From Streptomyces sp. Ru71 (GTDB lineage: Bacteria > Actinomycetota > Actinomycetes > Streptomycetales > Streptomycetaceae), in the NCBI RefSeq assembly GCF_002920535.1, contig NZ_PQSS01000002.1, positions 186,001-250,000 on the forward strand: a DNA stretch of 64,000 bases, written 5' to 3'. Below, one piece after another: positions 17,928-28,265 of this stretch. The first letter of the stretch is position 1. The number at the start of each line of letters is the position of its first letter. A program made the position numbers and the translations under genes. The notes under the pieces are model-generated. The model saw only the letters and a list, made by a program, of their open reading frames with translations, searched no databases and had not been told where the DNA came from.

Positions 17928-18242
17928 CTACTCCACAGGCTCATCCGGAGTCGGCGGAGCCACAGGCCGCAGCTTCAGCCAGGCCAGGAAGAAGACACCC
18001 AGGGCCAGCATCCCCAGCCCCGTCCACAGGTTGATATTGACCCCCTGGGCCTTGTCGATCGCCGCATCGGAATCCGTCAGCCCCGTGATCGTGACGATGA
18101 CGCCGTAGACGACGAACAACCCCCCGATGATCCGACGGATGTCGAACAGCCGCGCCGCGGTCGCCGACTTCCCCTCCAGCTCGGTCACCTCACGCTGCAC
18201 ATCCCGCTCGGAGTACTCGTGACGCCCGGAATTGTCGCTCAT
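17928..18242 (-). CDS. small two-TM membrane protein
   Basis: A 104-residue protein with a charged N-terminal half (EYSERDVQREVTELEGKSATAARLFDIRR) and two hydrophobic segments, about 40-60 (IIGGLFVVYGVIVTITGL) and 72-90 (LWTGLGMLALGVFFLAWL), ending in a Pro-rich tail. Both ends should be cytoplasmic. It lies downstream of the symporter gene in the same direction with a 34-bp gap, so cotranscription is likely. I do not know its function. Confidence 0.82.
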   Translation of the reverse strand: MSDNSGRHEYSERDVQREVTELEGKSATAARLFDIRRIIGGLFVVYGVIVTITGLTDSDAAIDKAQGVNINLWTGLGMLALGVFFLAWLKLRPVAPPTPDEPVE

Positions 18243-18276
18243 GCTCTCTCAAACTCCCTCTTCGTCACAGCGGCCG

Positions 18277-19956
18277 TCAGAACGAGAACGGGATGTAGCA
18301 GACGGCGGCCAGCACCACCGCACCCCAGCCCAGCAGCGCCGGCCGCCGGTACCATGCGTCGTCCCCGGCGGCGGGCGGCTCGGCCATGCCCGGCGACCGG
18401 GTGCCGTAGACCAGCCCCTGCAGGTCCTCGACCGGCTTCGGCTTGGTGAACAGCGTCACCACCACCATCACCACCGCACCCGCCACGAACCCGGCGATCG
18501 CGGAGACGAAGTTGGCGCCCTGGTCGGAGGGGATGTCGATGATGCCCTGCTTGTAGATCCAGAAGTAGTTCAGCATCGCGGTCACCGTGCCGGCCAGCAG
18601 CCCCCAGAAGCCGGACTTCATCGAGGCCCGCTTCCAGAACATGCCGATGATGAAGACGACGAACATCGGGACGTTGAAGAAGGAGAACAGCGTCTGCAGG
18701 TAGGCCATGATGTTCGAGAACGACGAGGCCAGGAACGCCGTACCGATGGACGCGAGCACACCGATCGCGGTGATCAGGCGCCCGAACCGCACGTAGTACA
18801 CGTCCTCGCGGTCCTTGACCACGTACTTGGCCCAGATGTCGGTCGTGAACACGGTGTTGAAGGACGACACGTTGGCCGCCATGCCGGCCATGAACGCGGC
18901 GAGCAGCCCGGTGACGGCGATGCCGAGCACGCCGTTGGGCAGCAGCTGCTCCATCAGGTACGGGATGGCGTCGTTGTACTGCAGGTCGGAGCCGGACGTA
19001 CCGATCTTCGGCACCAGGACGGCAGCGACCAGGCCCGGGATCATCACCAGGAACACGATGAAGATCTTCGGGAACGCGGCGATCAGCGGCGTGCGCTGGG
19101 CCGCCGAGAGGTTCTTCGCGGACAGGGCGCGCTGCACCTCGGCGAAGTTGGTCGTCCAGTAGCCGAAGGAGAGCACGAAGCCGAGGCCCAGCACGATCGT
19201 CAGCCAGTTGGCGCCGAGCGGGTTGGCGTGGCCGATGCCGGTGCCGCCCCAGGAGGTGAGGAAATCACCGCCGCGGCTCTTGGTCAGGGAGTCGGACAGC
19301 CCGTCCCAGCCGCCGACCTTCTTCAGACCGAGCACGGTGATCGGGATGAGCGCGGCGAGGATCACGAAGAACTGCAGCACCTCGTTGTAGATCGCCGAGG
19401 ACAGGCCGCCGAGGGTGATGTAGGCGAGCACGAAGAACCCGGCGACCACGATCGCCACCCACTGCGGCCAGCCCAGCAGCGCCTCGACGACGATCGCGAG
19501 GGCGTAGAGGTTGACGCCGGCGATCAGGATCGCCGCAAAGGCGAACAGGATCGAACTCAGCAGATGCGCGCCCCTGTCGAACCGCAGCAGCAGGAACTCG
19601 GGGACCGAGCGGACCTTGCTGCCGTAGTAGAAGGGCATCATCACCAGGCCCAGGAAGACCATCGCCGGGATGGCGCCGATCCAGTACCAGTGGGTGGTGT
19701 AGACGCCGTACTGGGCGCTGTTGGCGGCCATGCCGAGGATCTCGGTGGCGCCGAGGTTGGCCGCGATGAACGCCAGGCCCGTCACCCACGCGGGCAGTGA
19801 GCGCCCGGACAGGAAGAAGTCGAGGCTCGTCTTCACCGAGCGCCGGGCGGCGAAGCCGATGCCCAGCACGACGACGAAGTAGATCGCGAGGATCGTGTAG
19901 TCGAGCCAGTTCGTGGGGAGCCGTAGCTCGGCGGCCAGATATGTGGGGGTCTGCAT
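18277..19956 (-). CDS. sodium:solute symporter (SSS family), probable sugar transporter
   Basis: A 559-residue membrane protein with about 14 hydrophobic segments and SSS features: N-terminal [49 protein letters not shown] in TM1-TM2, and [11 protein letters not shown] after TM3. It resembles the SGLT branch more than the acetate or proline branches. It diverges from galT, sharing a 182-bp regulatory region, which suggests galactose or glucose uptake; substrate is inference. The ATG at 19956 gives the standard N-terminus. Confidence 0.9.
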   Translation of the reverse strand: MQTPTYLAAELRLPTNWLDYTILAIYFVVVLGIGFAARRSVKTSLDFFLSGRSLPAWVTGLAFIAANLGATEILGMAANSAQYGVYTTHWYWIGAIPAMVFLGLVMMPFYYGSKVRSVPEFLLLRFDRGAHLLSSILFAFAAILIAGVNLYALAIVVEALLGWPQWVAIVVAGFFVLAYITLGGLSSAIYNEVLQFFVILAALIPITVLGLKKVGGWDGLSDSLTKSRGGDFLTSWGGTGIGHANPLGANWLTIVLGLGFVLSFGYWTTNFAEVQRALSAKNLSAAQRTPLIAAFPKIFIVFLVMIPGLVAAVLVPKIGTSGSDLQYNDAIPYLMEQLLPNGVLGIAVTGLLAAFMAGMAANVSSFNTVFTTDIWAKYVVKDREDVYYVRFGRLITAIGVLASIGTAFLASSFSNIMAYLQTLFSFFNVPMFVVFIIGMFWKRASMKSGFWGLLAGTVTAMLNYFWIYKQGIIDIPSDQGANFVSAIAGFVAGAVVMVVVTLFTKPKPVEDLQGLVYGTRSPGMAEPPAAGDDAWYRRPALLGWGAVVLAAVCYIPFSF

Positions 19957-20138
19957 GCGTACTCGCTTCGTTGCGCGAACTGATCCTCAGCGGAACCTAC
20001 GCCTCCGCCTTCAGAATTTGAACACTTCTGATGATGACCTTTGTTGGATTGTGATGTGACGAGGGCTGGTGGGTTGTGGCGTGTTATGTTTGATTATGTT
20101 GAGTAAGAGTTGTGTGGTGCGGACAGAGGGAGTCCGGC
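19957..20138. promoter_or_regulatory. divergent promoter region of the gal operon and symporter
   Basis: The region is more AT-rich than its surroundings. Toward galT, two TATGTT hexamers (20085-20090, 20095-20100) are possible -10 elements with TTGTGG at 20074 as a weak -35. Upstream are TGTGAT (20050-20055), TGTGAC (20055-20060) and similar hexamers. Work on the Streptomyces galP1 promoter described repeated hexamers as the galactose operator; these are in the equivalent place. Exact start sites are not determinable here. Confidence 0.55.
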
Positions 20139-21200
20139 GTGAAGAAGACCTCGACCCGGTTGGCCGACGGTCGTGAGCTGATCTACTACGACCTGCGCGA
20201 CGACTCGGTGCGGGCCGCGGTCGACCGCCGCCCCCTGGAGCGGACCGTGACGACCTCCGAGGTCCGCCACGACGAGCTGCTCGGTGACGCGGTCGCCGTC
20301 GCCTCGCACCGCCAGGGCCGCACCTACCACCCCCCGGCCGACGAGTGCCCGCTGTGCCCGTCCGAGGGCGAGCGCCTCAGCGAGATCCCGGACTCCTCCT
20401 ACGACGTCGTCGTCTTCGAGAACCGCTTCCCCTCGCTCGCCGGCGACTCCGGCCGCTGCGAGGTGGTCTGCTTCACCTCCGACCACCACGCCTCCTTCGC
20501 CGACCTGACCGAGGAGCAGGCGCGGCTGGTGCTGGACGCCTGGACCGACCGCACGTCGGAGCTGTCGCATCTGCCCTCCGTCGAGCAGGTGTTCTGTTTC
20601 GAGAACCGCGGCGCCGAGATCGGCGTGACCCTGGGCCACCCGCACGGGCAGATCTACGCCTACCCCTTCACCACCCCGCGCACCGCGCTGATGCTGCGCC
20701 AGGTCGCCTCGCACAAAGAGGCGAGCGGCGGGGAGAACCTCTTCGACGCCGTCCTGGAGCGTGAGCTCGCCGGTGAGCGGGTCGTCCTGGAGGGTGAACA
20801 CTGGGTGGCCTTCGTGCCGTACGCGGCGCACTGGCCGTACGAGGTCCACCTGTACCCGAAGCGGCGCGTGCCGGACCTGCTGGCGCTGGACGAGGGGGCC
20901 CGCACAGAGTTCCCCCAGGTCTATCTGGAACTCTTGAGGCGCTTCGACCGGATCTTCGGAAGCGGTGAACCGCCGACGCCGTACATCGCCGCCTGGCACC
21001 AGGCGCCGTTCGGCCCGCTGGCGGAGTTCGACGGCGTCAGCCGTGACGACTTCGCGCTCCACCTGGAGCTTTTCACCATTCGCCGTACGTCCGGCAAGCT
21101 GAAGTACCTCGCGGGCTCCGAATCGGGCATGAGCGTGTTCATCAACGACGTGCCTCCGGAGCGCGCGGCCGAGCGACTGCGAGAGGTAGCGAGTTCATGA
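20139..21200 (+). CDS. galT: galactose-1-phosphate uridylyltransferase
   Basis: A 353-residue GalT of the Leloir pathway: exchanges UMP between UDP-glucose and galactose-1-phosphate. The active-site [13 protein letters not shown] carries the catalytic His-Pro-His. Zinc ligands are suggested by CPLCPSE near residue 70 and the downstream His. The GTG at 20139 after GGGAG is preferred over the GTG at 20112. Its TGA overlaps the ATG of galE by 4 bp (ATGA), so the two are translationally coupled. Confidence 0.96.
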   Translation: MKKTSTRLADGRELIYYDLRDDSVRAAVDRRPLERTVTTSEVRHDELLGDAVAVASHRQGRTYHPPADECPLCPSEGERLSEIPDSSYDVVVFENRFPSLAGDSGRCEVVCFTSDHHASFADLTEEQARLVLDAWTDRTSELSHLPSVEQVFCFENRGAEIGVTLGHPHGQIYAYPFTTPRTALMLRQVASHKEASGGENLFDAVLERELAGERVVLEGEHWVAFVPYAAHWPYEVHLYPKRRVPDLLALDEGARTEFPQVYLELLRRFDRIFGSGEPPTPYIAAWHQAPFGPLAEFDGVSRDDFALHLELFTIRRTSGKLKYLAGSESGMSVFINDVPPERAAERLREVASS

Positions 21201-22159
21201 GCGGTAAGTACCTGGTGACGGGCGGTGCGGGGTACGTCGGCAGTGTGGTGGCCCAGCATCTGCTGGAGGCCGGCCACGAGGTCGTCGTCCTGGACAACCT
21301 GACGACCGGCTTCCGGGAGGGTGTCCCGGCGGGCGCCGCCTTCGTCGAGGGCGACATCCGCGACGCCGCGAAGTGGCTGGACTCCTCCTTCGACGGCGTG
21401 CTGCACTTCGCCGCGTTCTCGCAGGTCGGCGAGTCGGTGGTGAAGCCGGAGAAGTACTGGGACAACAACGTCGGCGGCACCATGGCCCTGCTCGGCGCCA
21501 TGCGCGAGGCGGGCGTGAAGAAGCTGGTCTTCTCCTCCACGGCGGCCACCTACGGCGAGCCGGAGCAGGTGCCGATCGTCGAGACCGCTCCGACGAAGCC
21601 CACCAACCCCTACGGCGCCTCCAAGCTGGCCGTGGACTTCATGATCACCAGCGAGGCGAACGCGCACGGCCTGGGCGCGGTCTCCCTGCGCTACTTCAAC
21701 GTCGCCGGCGCCTACGGGGCCTACGGCGAGCGCCACGACCCGGAGTCGCACCTGATCCCGCTGGTCCTCCAGGTCGCCCAGGGCCGCCGCGACGCGATCT
21801 CCGTCTACGGCGACGACTACCCGACGCCGGACGGCACCTGTGTGCGCGACTACATCCACGTCGCCGACCTGGCCGAGGCCCACCTGCTGGCCCTGAAGGC
21901 CGCACAGCCGGGCGAGCATCTGATCTGCAACCTCGGCAACGGCAACGGCTTCTCCGTCCGCGAGGTCATCGAGACCGTCCGCCAGGTCACCGGCCACCCG
22001 ATCCCCGAGGTGGTCGCGCCGCGCCGGGGCGGCGACCCGGCCGTCCTGGTCGCCTCCGCGGACACCGCCCGCGAGCGCCTGGGCTGGCAGCCGCGCCGCG
22101 CGGACCTCGCCGGGATCGTCGCGGACGCGTGGGAGTTCGCGCAGAACCGCGCAAAGTAA
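21197..22159 (+). CDS. galE: UDP-glucose 4-epimerase
   Basis: A 320-residue extended short-chain dehydrogenase that interconverts UDP-galactose and UDP-glucose. NAD-binding GGAGYVGS at the N-terminus, catalytic SSTAATYG with YGASK (Tyr-x-x-x-Lys) near residues 136-140, and RYFNVAGA confirm it. Second gene of galTEK; the following galK starts 40 bp downstream. Confidence 0.96.
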   Translation: MSGKYLVTGGAGYVGSVVAQHLLEAGHEVVVLDNLTTGFREGVPAGAAFVEGDIRDAAKWLDSSFDGVLHFAAFSQVGESVVKPEKYWDNNVGGTMALLGAMREAGVKKLVFSSTAATYGEPEQVPIVETAPTKPTNPYGASKLAVDFMITSEANAHGLGAVSLRYFNVAGAYGAYGERHDPESHLIPLVLQVAQGRRDAISVYGDDYPTPDGTCVRDYIHVADLAEAHLLALKAAQPGEHLICNLGNGNGFSVREVIETVRQVTGHPIPEVVAPRRGGDPAVLVASADTARERLGWQPRRADLAGIVADAWEFAQNRAK

Positions 22160-22199
22160 CGCACTTTCGAGCAGAAGGTACGAAAGGTCAGGGTCAGGG

Positions 22200-23363
<1,164 letters not shown>

Positions 23364-23380
23364 GGCCCAGCCCCCGACAA

Positions 23381-23419
23381 CCGACGCCCCCGCACCCCTC
23401 GTGGACGCGGGGGCGTCGG
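23381..23419 (+). terminator. terminator of the gal operon
   Basis: CCGACGCCCCCGC (23381-23393) pairs perfectly with GCGGGGGCGTCGG (23407-23419) around a 13-nt loop, 17 bp after the galK stop. Confidence 0.8.
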
Positions 23420-23526
23420 CGTTCACCGACAGCCGAGCCTGATGGCCGGGCAGCGCCTGGTGACATCAACGGCACCATCGGTAACGTTGGGTCACTCGTT
23501 GAGAATCCGCCCCACCGGGAGTCATA

Positions 23527-24183
23527 GTGATCCGCCGCCCCACCCTGCTCGCAGCGGTCGCCCTGAGCGCTGCGGCGGCCTTTACGCTGACCGCTTGCGG
23601 CAGCGGTGACGACAGTACGAAGGGCAACGACAAGATCGCGGGAGCAGACACCGGCAGCTCGCCGGTGCCGTCACCGAGCCCCTCGGCCGCCGAGGCCGCG
23701 GACCGGCCGGCGATCGAACTGCCGGCGGATCTGACGTACACCTTCGACTGGCCGAAGACCGGCGACAAGGACAAGGACGCGGTTCTCGCCGACGGCGAGC
23801 AGTCGATCAAAGCCGTGGACATGGCCATCGTCCGTCAGAACGCCCTCGATGAGGGCTACCGGTACTACTACGAGGGCGAGGCGGCCGCCGAGACCGAGCG
23901 GTTCATCAAGGCGTACGTCAAGGCGAAGGCCCGCGTCACCGGTGCGTACCGCTACTACGGCGCCGTCGTCAGCCTGCGCGGACCGGAATCGGCTTCCCTC
24001 GTGTACTGCGAGGACCAGGGCAAGGCGTACGACATGTACCTCGCGACCAAGAAGGTCGACAAGACGCCGGTCACGAAGAACAGTTACGTCCTCTACAACA
24101 CCCAGCTGCACCGGAACACCAAGGGCGTCTGGGTCATCGAGAAGATGCTGTCGCAGCGGGGGAGCGACCGGTGCCAGCCCTGA
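23527..24183 (+). CDS. putative lipoprotein of a type VII-associated locus
   Basis: A 218-residue exported protein. The signal peptide (residues 1-24) ends in the lipobox LTAC, so Cys is probably lipid-modified. A Ser/Pro/Gly linker (30-60) precedes a domain of about 150 residues rich in Tyr and Lys, with the motif AYRYYGAVVSLRG and a C-terminal IEKMLSQRGSDRCQP; two Cys could bridge. I do not recognise an enzyme. The GTG start has poor Shine-Dalgarno support. The gene overlaps the next frame by 13 bp, so it heads the accessory operon 23527-28222. Confidence 0.82.
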   Translation: MIRRPTLLAAVALSAAAAFTLTACGSGDDSTKGNDKIAGADTGSSPVPSPSPSAAEAADRPAIELPADLTYTFDWPKTGDKDKDAVLADGEQSIKAVDMAIVRQNALDEGYRYYYEGEAAAETERFIKAYVKAKARVTGAYRYYGAVVSLRGPESASLVYCEDQGKAYDMYLATKKVDKTPVTKNSYVLYNTQLHRNTKGVWVIEKMLSQRGSDRCQP

Positions 24184-25216
24184 CCGCACGGTTACGCATC
24201 CTTCCGGCGTGCATGGCCGTCGGCCTGGTGATGGCGGTCGGCAGCCCGGCCTTCGCCGACAACAAGATCGGGGTGGTGCACAGGCGCCCGCGCCGAGCAC
24301 GGACGCGCACGGTGACACCGACGGCGCCGGCAACCTCTCGGCGACTGCGGGGGCTGTCGTCTTCGACCGCTCCCGCAACGGCTCCGGACCGGCTGCAGGG
24401 CCCGTGACGTCGACGACCACATGGACCCCGCCGGCCTGCTACTACGCGCCGAAGTACACGCCTGAGCAGCTGCAGAAGTACCTGGAAGCCATCTGGGGGG
24501 CCGAGTCGACGGGCCACGAGTGGGAGCTGGGGCAGCGCAAGAAGTACGTCGACGGCGATCCCTACAAGGACTTCAACAAGGACAAGGCCGGCAAGGGCTA
24601 CTGGTGGGACTCGTACGTCACTCCGGGCCGTGAGGGCGACCCCCACGCGCTGGACTGCGACAAGGACATCTTCTGGGTCGACAAGGGCGAGGCTCCTCCC
24701 GCCGACGCTCCCCAGGCGATCAGTGCGCGGATGCTGGCCGAACTCGCCTACGCCGAGATCAGGGTTCCGTCCACAGAGGTCACTCTCGCGCCCGCAGGCG
24801 TGACCAAGGTGAATCTGCCTACCTGGGCCTGGCTGGATGCCGCGACGTTCAAGCCGGTGTCGGTGACCGCCTCGGTCCCCCTGCTCGGCATCTCGGCCAC
24901 GACCACCGCGGAACCTGTGTCGGTGAGGATCGATCGCGGCACCGCGGACGCCGAGACCTACCCGGCGAGCGGTGTCTGCCAGGTGGCCTCCGGACGGGTC
25001 GGCGAGCCGTACGCCAAGGGCAAAGCGGACCGGGAGCCGCCCTGTGGAGTGAGGTACCTGCGCAGTTCCGGCACCGGCTCCTACCGACTCACAGCCACCG
25101 TCACCTGGCACATCCACTGGACGGGCACCAACGCGCCAGGCGGCGATCTGCCTGATGGCGCGTTCGGCGCCACACAGCAGGTCGTGGTCCAGGAGATTCA
25201 GGCTGTGAACCGTTGA
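24171..25216 (+). pseudogene. frameshifted secreted protein with a TTA codon
   Basis: The first part (GTG 24171, after GGGGGAG) encodes a clean signal peptide ending SPAFADNK in one frame, then that frame turns Arg-rich and stops at 24407. From about 24265 the next frame has the codon bias of real coding DNA (GAQAPAPSTDAHGD ... ) and continues to 25216. Together they read as one exported protein of about 345 residues broken by a one-base loss between 24255 and 24285. Alternatively two proteins are made, with the second from GTG 24404. Codon 8 is TTA (24192-24194), so expression of the first part should depend on the bldA tRNA. A sequencing error is possible. Confidence 0.6.
24404..25216 (+). 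CDS. C-terminal frame of the secreted protein
   Basis: An open frame of 270 residues from a GTG that overlaps the upstream stop (GTGA). It contains TPPACYYAPKYTPEQ near the start, a Trp/Gly/Lys-rich part (GKGYWWDSYVTPGREG), CDKDIFWVDKGE, and a C-terminal beta-rich part with DREPPCGVRYLRSSG, YRLTATVTWHIHW. No domain I can name. It lacks its own signal peptide, which is why I read it as the body of the frameshifted gene rather than an independent protein. It ends 31 bp before the next start. Confidence 0.65.
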   Translation: MTSTTTWTPPACYYAPKYTPEQLQKYLEAIWGAESTGHEWELGQRKKYVDGDPYKDFNKDKAGKGYWWDSYVTPGREGDPHALDCDKDIFWVDKGEAPPADAPQAISARMLAELAYAEIRVPSTEVTLAPAGVTKVNLPTWAWLDAATFKPVSVTASVPLLGISATTTAEPVSVRIDRGTADAETYPASGVCQVASGRVGEPYAKGKADREPPCGVRYLRSSGTGSYRLTATVTWHIHWTGTNAPGGDLPDGAFGATQQVVVQEIQAVNR

Positions 25217-25247
25217 CGACGGCCAAGAGAACGCAGTGGGGGTTGCC

Positions 25248-25568
25248 GTGGCAGACGGGACCAGGATCGACGACCTGAACGTGATCAAGAGCGTGTCCAC
25301 CGGTCTCCAGAAGATCGTCGACGAGCTGGAGCGGCTCGATGACGATGACAAGTACGGCTGGAGCCGGGAGGTCATCGGTCACGAGGAACTCGCGAACAGA
25401 CTCAACGACTTCGCGACCAACTGGGACTACAAGCGGTCGAAGCTCGAAGAGGAGCTGAAGAAACTGGCGGGCATCACCAAGGCTGCGGCGGAGGCCTACG
25501 AACAGATCGACACCGATCTCGCCAATGCGGTGCGCCGGCAGGAAAAAGCCTCGAAGGGCCGGGGGTGA
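25248..25568 (+). CDS. small helical protein, possible WXG100-like partner
   Basis: A 106-residue, mostly helical, highly charged protein (RIDDLNVIKSVSTGLQKIVDELERL ... RSKLEEELKKLAGITKAAAEAYEQIDTDLANAVRR). Size and helix-turn-helix plan match WXG100-type secretion partners, although a strict W-x-G motif is absent; NWDYKRS lies at the turn. The GTG at 25248 after GGGGG is chosen over GTG 25236, which lacks a ribosome site. It precedes the large WXG-like protein by 3 bp, the usual gene pair arrangement in type VII effector loci. Confidence 0.72.
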   Translation: MADGTRIDDLNVIKSVSTGLQKIVDELERLDDDDKYGWSREVIGHEELANRLNDFATNWDYKRSKLEEELKKLAGITKAAAEAYEQIDTDLANAVRRQEKASKGRG

Positions 25569-25571
25569 CCG

Positions 25572-27002
25572 GTGTCGCGCCCCAAGGACTGGTCGCCTGT
25601 CGGGCTGGATTCCGACCCGGTGTCCGGGGATCCCGAGGCGGTGGCGAAGCTCGGCCGGCGTTTCCGCGCGGTCGCCGACACCATCAGAAGGCAGTCGGGG
25701 AACATCGAGGCGCTCTGCGGCGTGGAGGGCTGGCAGAGCGATGCGGCCGACGAGTTCCGGAAGACGTCTGAAGGAACCGTCGGGCGCCTGAAGAAGGTAC
25801 TCGCCCGCTATGAGAAGGCCGCGGACGTGCTCGGCGAGCAGTGCGATCAGCCGGACACGAAGTACGCCTCCGTGCTCAAGTCCGCCCAGGAGAGCGCGGA
25901 CCGGGCCCGCACCGACGCCGAGCAGGACTGCGCCGAGCGCGACCGGCTCAACCGGGCCATCGACGCCCTCGACGAGTCGGCTGACGACTACGAGCAGCAG
26001 AAGCGGGATCTGACGCGGAAACGGGATGCGGCCGAGGCACGTATTCAGGGTGCGATCAAGCGGGTCCACGCGGCCAAGGACGCGCGGAACCAGGCCGGTG
26101 AGAACGCGGCCCGGGCTCTTGAGGACTTGATCGACCACGACAAGCTCAAGGACTCTCCTTGGGAGAACATCAAAGGCGCGCTCAAGAGCATCGCCGACAT
26201 CGCCGGCTGGGTGGCGACCTTCTGCGCGTTGGCTTCCTTGCTGGTCGGCTGGATACCTGTCATCGGTTGGGCGCTGGCCGGTGTACTGGACGCGATCGCG
26301 CTGTTGGCGACCTTGGTCTCGCTCGCATGCCACCTCGTACTGGTGTTTACCGGGGACGCGAGCATCGCCGACCTCGTACTGGACGGCATCGCGCTGCTGA
26401 CCTTGGGACTTGGCCGGGCGGCCCTGAGTGCGGGGAAGTCCGCTGCGGCAGGGGTGCGCGGAGTGCAGGCGGCGAGCCGCAGTGCCCGCGCCGACTTCTT
26501 GGCGGCGAACTCGCTCGCAGGGCGTTCGGCCAAAGCTGCGAACACGCTGAAAGGAAAGGCGACGAAAGTTGCCAACCGGGCGGCCGAGGACGCGGCGGAA
26601 CGGTTGGCGGGGAACCTTCCTGGTGCCTTCGGCAAGCTGGACGAGTTCGCGCATGTGGTGAATCCGAAGGTCGTCCTCAAGGACTCTGTGGACGCCGTGA
26701 AGGGTCTCAAGGACTTCAAGAACATCGGAAAGCTGCTGAGTCGGGACGCCTGGGCAGGTGCACGGCCGTTCGGAAACCCGGAGTGGGTCGAATCCAGCAA
26801 GGCCTTGAAAGAGATCCCGATCCTGGGCAAGTTCGAGAGCATGGCAGGCGTTAAGTTCACGGATTACGTACGGTCAGCCGGTCATCGCTGGTTTGCGTAC
26901 ACTGCTGCGGCCACTGCGGTGGACGGAAACGACAAGGTGCACGGACTGACTGAATGGGACGACGCGTACAACAAGTGGAAACAAGCCTGGACCGTGGGAT
27001 GA
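25572..27002 (+). CDS. WXG-like large protein, putative type VII secreted effector
   Basis: A 476-residue protein. Residues 1-110 look like the T7SS-type signal module of Streptomyces polymorphic effectors: DWSPVGLDSDPVSGDPEAV followed by an amphipathic helix and the turn GVEGWQSDAADEFRK. Residues 115-210 are a long charged coiled coil. Residues 215-285 are strongly hydrophobic (WVATFCALASLLVGWIPVIGWALAGVLDAIALLATL and VLVFTGDASIADLVLDGIALL), a membrane-inserting part. The C-terminal 130 residues have no recognised toxin motif. GC content and codon bias are weaker than in the flanking genes. Export is inference. Confidence 0.75.
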   Translation: MSRPKDWSPVGLDSDPVSGDPEAVAKLGRRFRAVADTIRRQSGNIEALCGVEGWQSDAADEFRKTSEGTVGRLKKVLARYEKAADVLGEQCDQPDTKYASVLKSAQESADRARTDAEQDCAERDRLNRAIDALDESADDYEQQKRDLTRKRDAAEARIQGAIKRVHAAKDARNQAGENAARALEDLIDHDKLKDSPWENIKGALKSIADIAGWVATFCALASLLVGWIPVIGWALAGVLDAIALLATLVSLACHLVLVFTGDASIADLVLDGIALLTLGLGRAALSAGKSAAAGVRGVQAASRSARADFLAANSLAGRSAKAANTLKGKATKVANRAAEDAAERLAGNLPGAFGKLDEFAHVVNPKVVLKDSVDAVKGLKDFKNIGKLLSRDAWAGARPFGNPEWVESSKALKEIPILGKFESMAGVKFTDYVRSAGHRWFAYTAAATAVDGNDKVHGLTEWDDAYNKWKQAWTVG

Positions 27003-27023
27003 CGACAACCGGGAGAATCCGCA

Positions 27024-27632
27024 GTGGACGATGACGCGGTGTGGCAGTGCCTGATCCACGAGCCGGAAGGCGGCATCAGGTTGCCGGTGGGCGAGGGAAT
27101 CGACCTCAGGGCATGGGCCAAGCAGGCGGCGCAGACGTATCTCGGTCCCTCGTCCCCGCGCGGCCAGGTGCGGGAACTGGCGTCTGTCCTGACCCGCCTG
27201 GCCGAGTCGTCCGAACTCGCCGATCCCACCTTCGCTTACGCCTACGTGGTGGATGCGGCAAAGGCGGTAACGGCTGTCTACGAGGTCCATGACTACGACG
27301 GTGAGGGGTATCGGACGCCGCAGCGCCTGCCCGATCTGCTGAGGGATGTGCTGCCCACTTCTCCGGTCCGTCGGAGCACTGAAGAGGTGAGTCTCCCGGC
27401 GGGGCCCGGGATCAGGGTGCAAGAACTCCAAGCCGTTGACACGGGCTCGGTGTTCAAGAAGAAGACGATGGTCGAATCCGTTACCTATGCGGTGCTTCCG
27501 CCGCAGGTGGAGAACGTCCTTGTCTTCCGGATGTCCTGGACGAATCTCGTCTTCAGCGAGGCACTGCTGGAACTGGCTCAGACCCTCGCCGAATCACTGG
27601 AGCTGGCCGAAGTGAAGGAGCATGAGGCGTGA
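27024..27632 (+). CDS. unknown protein A of the type VII-like locus
   Basis: A 202-residue soluble protein with no signal peptide. The C-terminal third (VLVFRMSWTNLVFSEALLELAQTLAESLEL) has a counterpart at the end of the next protein (LLLTFSTPLDPFADAMVDLFEAIAKSL), so the two are probably distant paralogs. The strand-helix pattern resembles the PsbP/Mog1-like fold, which is only a suggestion. Position after the WXG-like gene suggests a chaperone or immunity partner. GTG start after GGGAGA; it overlaps the next gene by 4 bp (GTGA). Confidence 0.68.
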   Translation: MDDDAVWQCLIHEPEGGIRLPVGEGIDLRAWAKQAAQTYLGPSSPRGQVRELASVLTRLAESSELADPTFAYAYVVDAAKAVTAVYEVHDYDGEGYRTPQRLPDLLRDVLPTSPVRRSTEEVSLPAGPGIRVQELQAVDTGSVFKKKTMVESVTYAVLPPQVENVLVFRMSWTNLVFSEALLELAQTLAESLELAEVKEHEA

Positions 27633-28222
27633 CGGAGTCGATTGCTGAGGGAGTTCCCTCCCAGGCGCCTCCGGAGGACTACAGCCTGATCGTTCCCGAC
27701 GGCTGGTTCAGGATTCCGCTTGAGCCGGACCAGTGGAAATCCTCGATCCGGGCGTTCACGGACAGGGTTTTCGATGGGCGGGACGACGCCGTCGTACTCA
27801 AGCGTGAGCTGTCCAGAAGCCTGCGCGAGCGAGCCGAGGCCGGCTACCGGAACGGGGGTGTCGAGCTCTATGTGTCGACGGCTTCCGTCGGACCGGTCCC
27901 GCTGGCAGCCTCCCTGCTCGTGAGTGTCGTTCCGCCGGGCGAGGAGATCGGATCGGCGGTCACCGGCAAACGCCGTGCACAAGAGGTGAGCACCGTTCAG
28001 CTGCCCTTCGCCGGGACGGCCACGCGACGCCGTAGGCGGGTGATCCCCGAGGCGGAGGAGGCCTCGGGCAACCAGCTTCCGGTGACGACCGTCGACTACG
28101 CGGTGAGGGTGCCGCTGACGTCGGCCTCGTTGCTCCTCACCTTCTCGACGCCGCTGGATCCGTTCGCGGACGCCATGGTGGATCTCTTCGAGGCGATCGC
28201 CAAGTCGCTGCGCTGGACGTGA
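27629..28222 (+). CDS. unknown protein B of the type VII-like locus
   Basis: A 197-residue protein beginning with DYSLIVPDGWFRIPLEPDQW, a pattern common in PsbP/Mog1-like domains (hydrophobic strand, P-x-G-W, then helix). A basic patch TRRRRRV lies near residue 135. The C-terminal half ends like the upstream protein. Translationally coupled to it. Function unknown; it is the last gene of the block and its stop lies 43 bp from the convergent acetyltransferase gene. Confidence 0.68.
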   Translation: MTESIAEGVPSQAPPEDYSLIVPDGWFRIPLEPDQWKSSIRAFTDRVFDGRDDAVVLKRELSRSLRERAEAGYRNGGVELYVSTASVGPVPLAASLLVSVVPPGEEIGSAVTGKRRAQEVSTVQLPFAGTATRRRRRVIPEAEEASGNQLPVTTVDYAVRVPLTSASLLLTFSTPLDPFADAMVDLFEAIAKSLRWT

Positions 28223-28265
28223 CAGACCCAAGACCTGCCCTGTCGGCAGCCGCAGCGTGCGGGGC

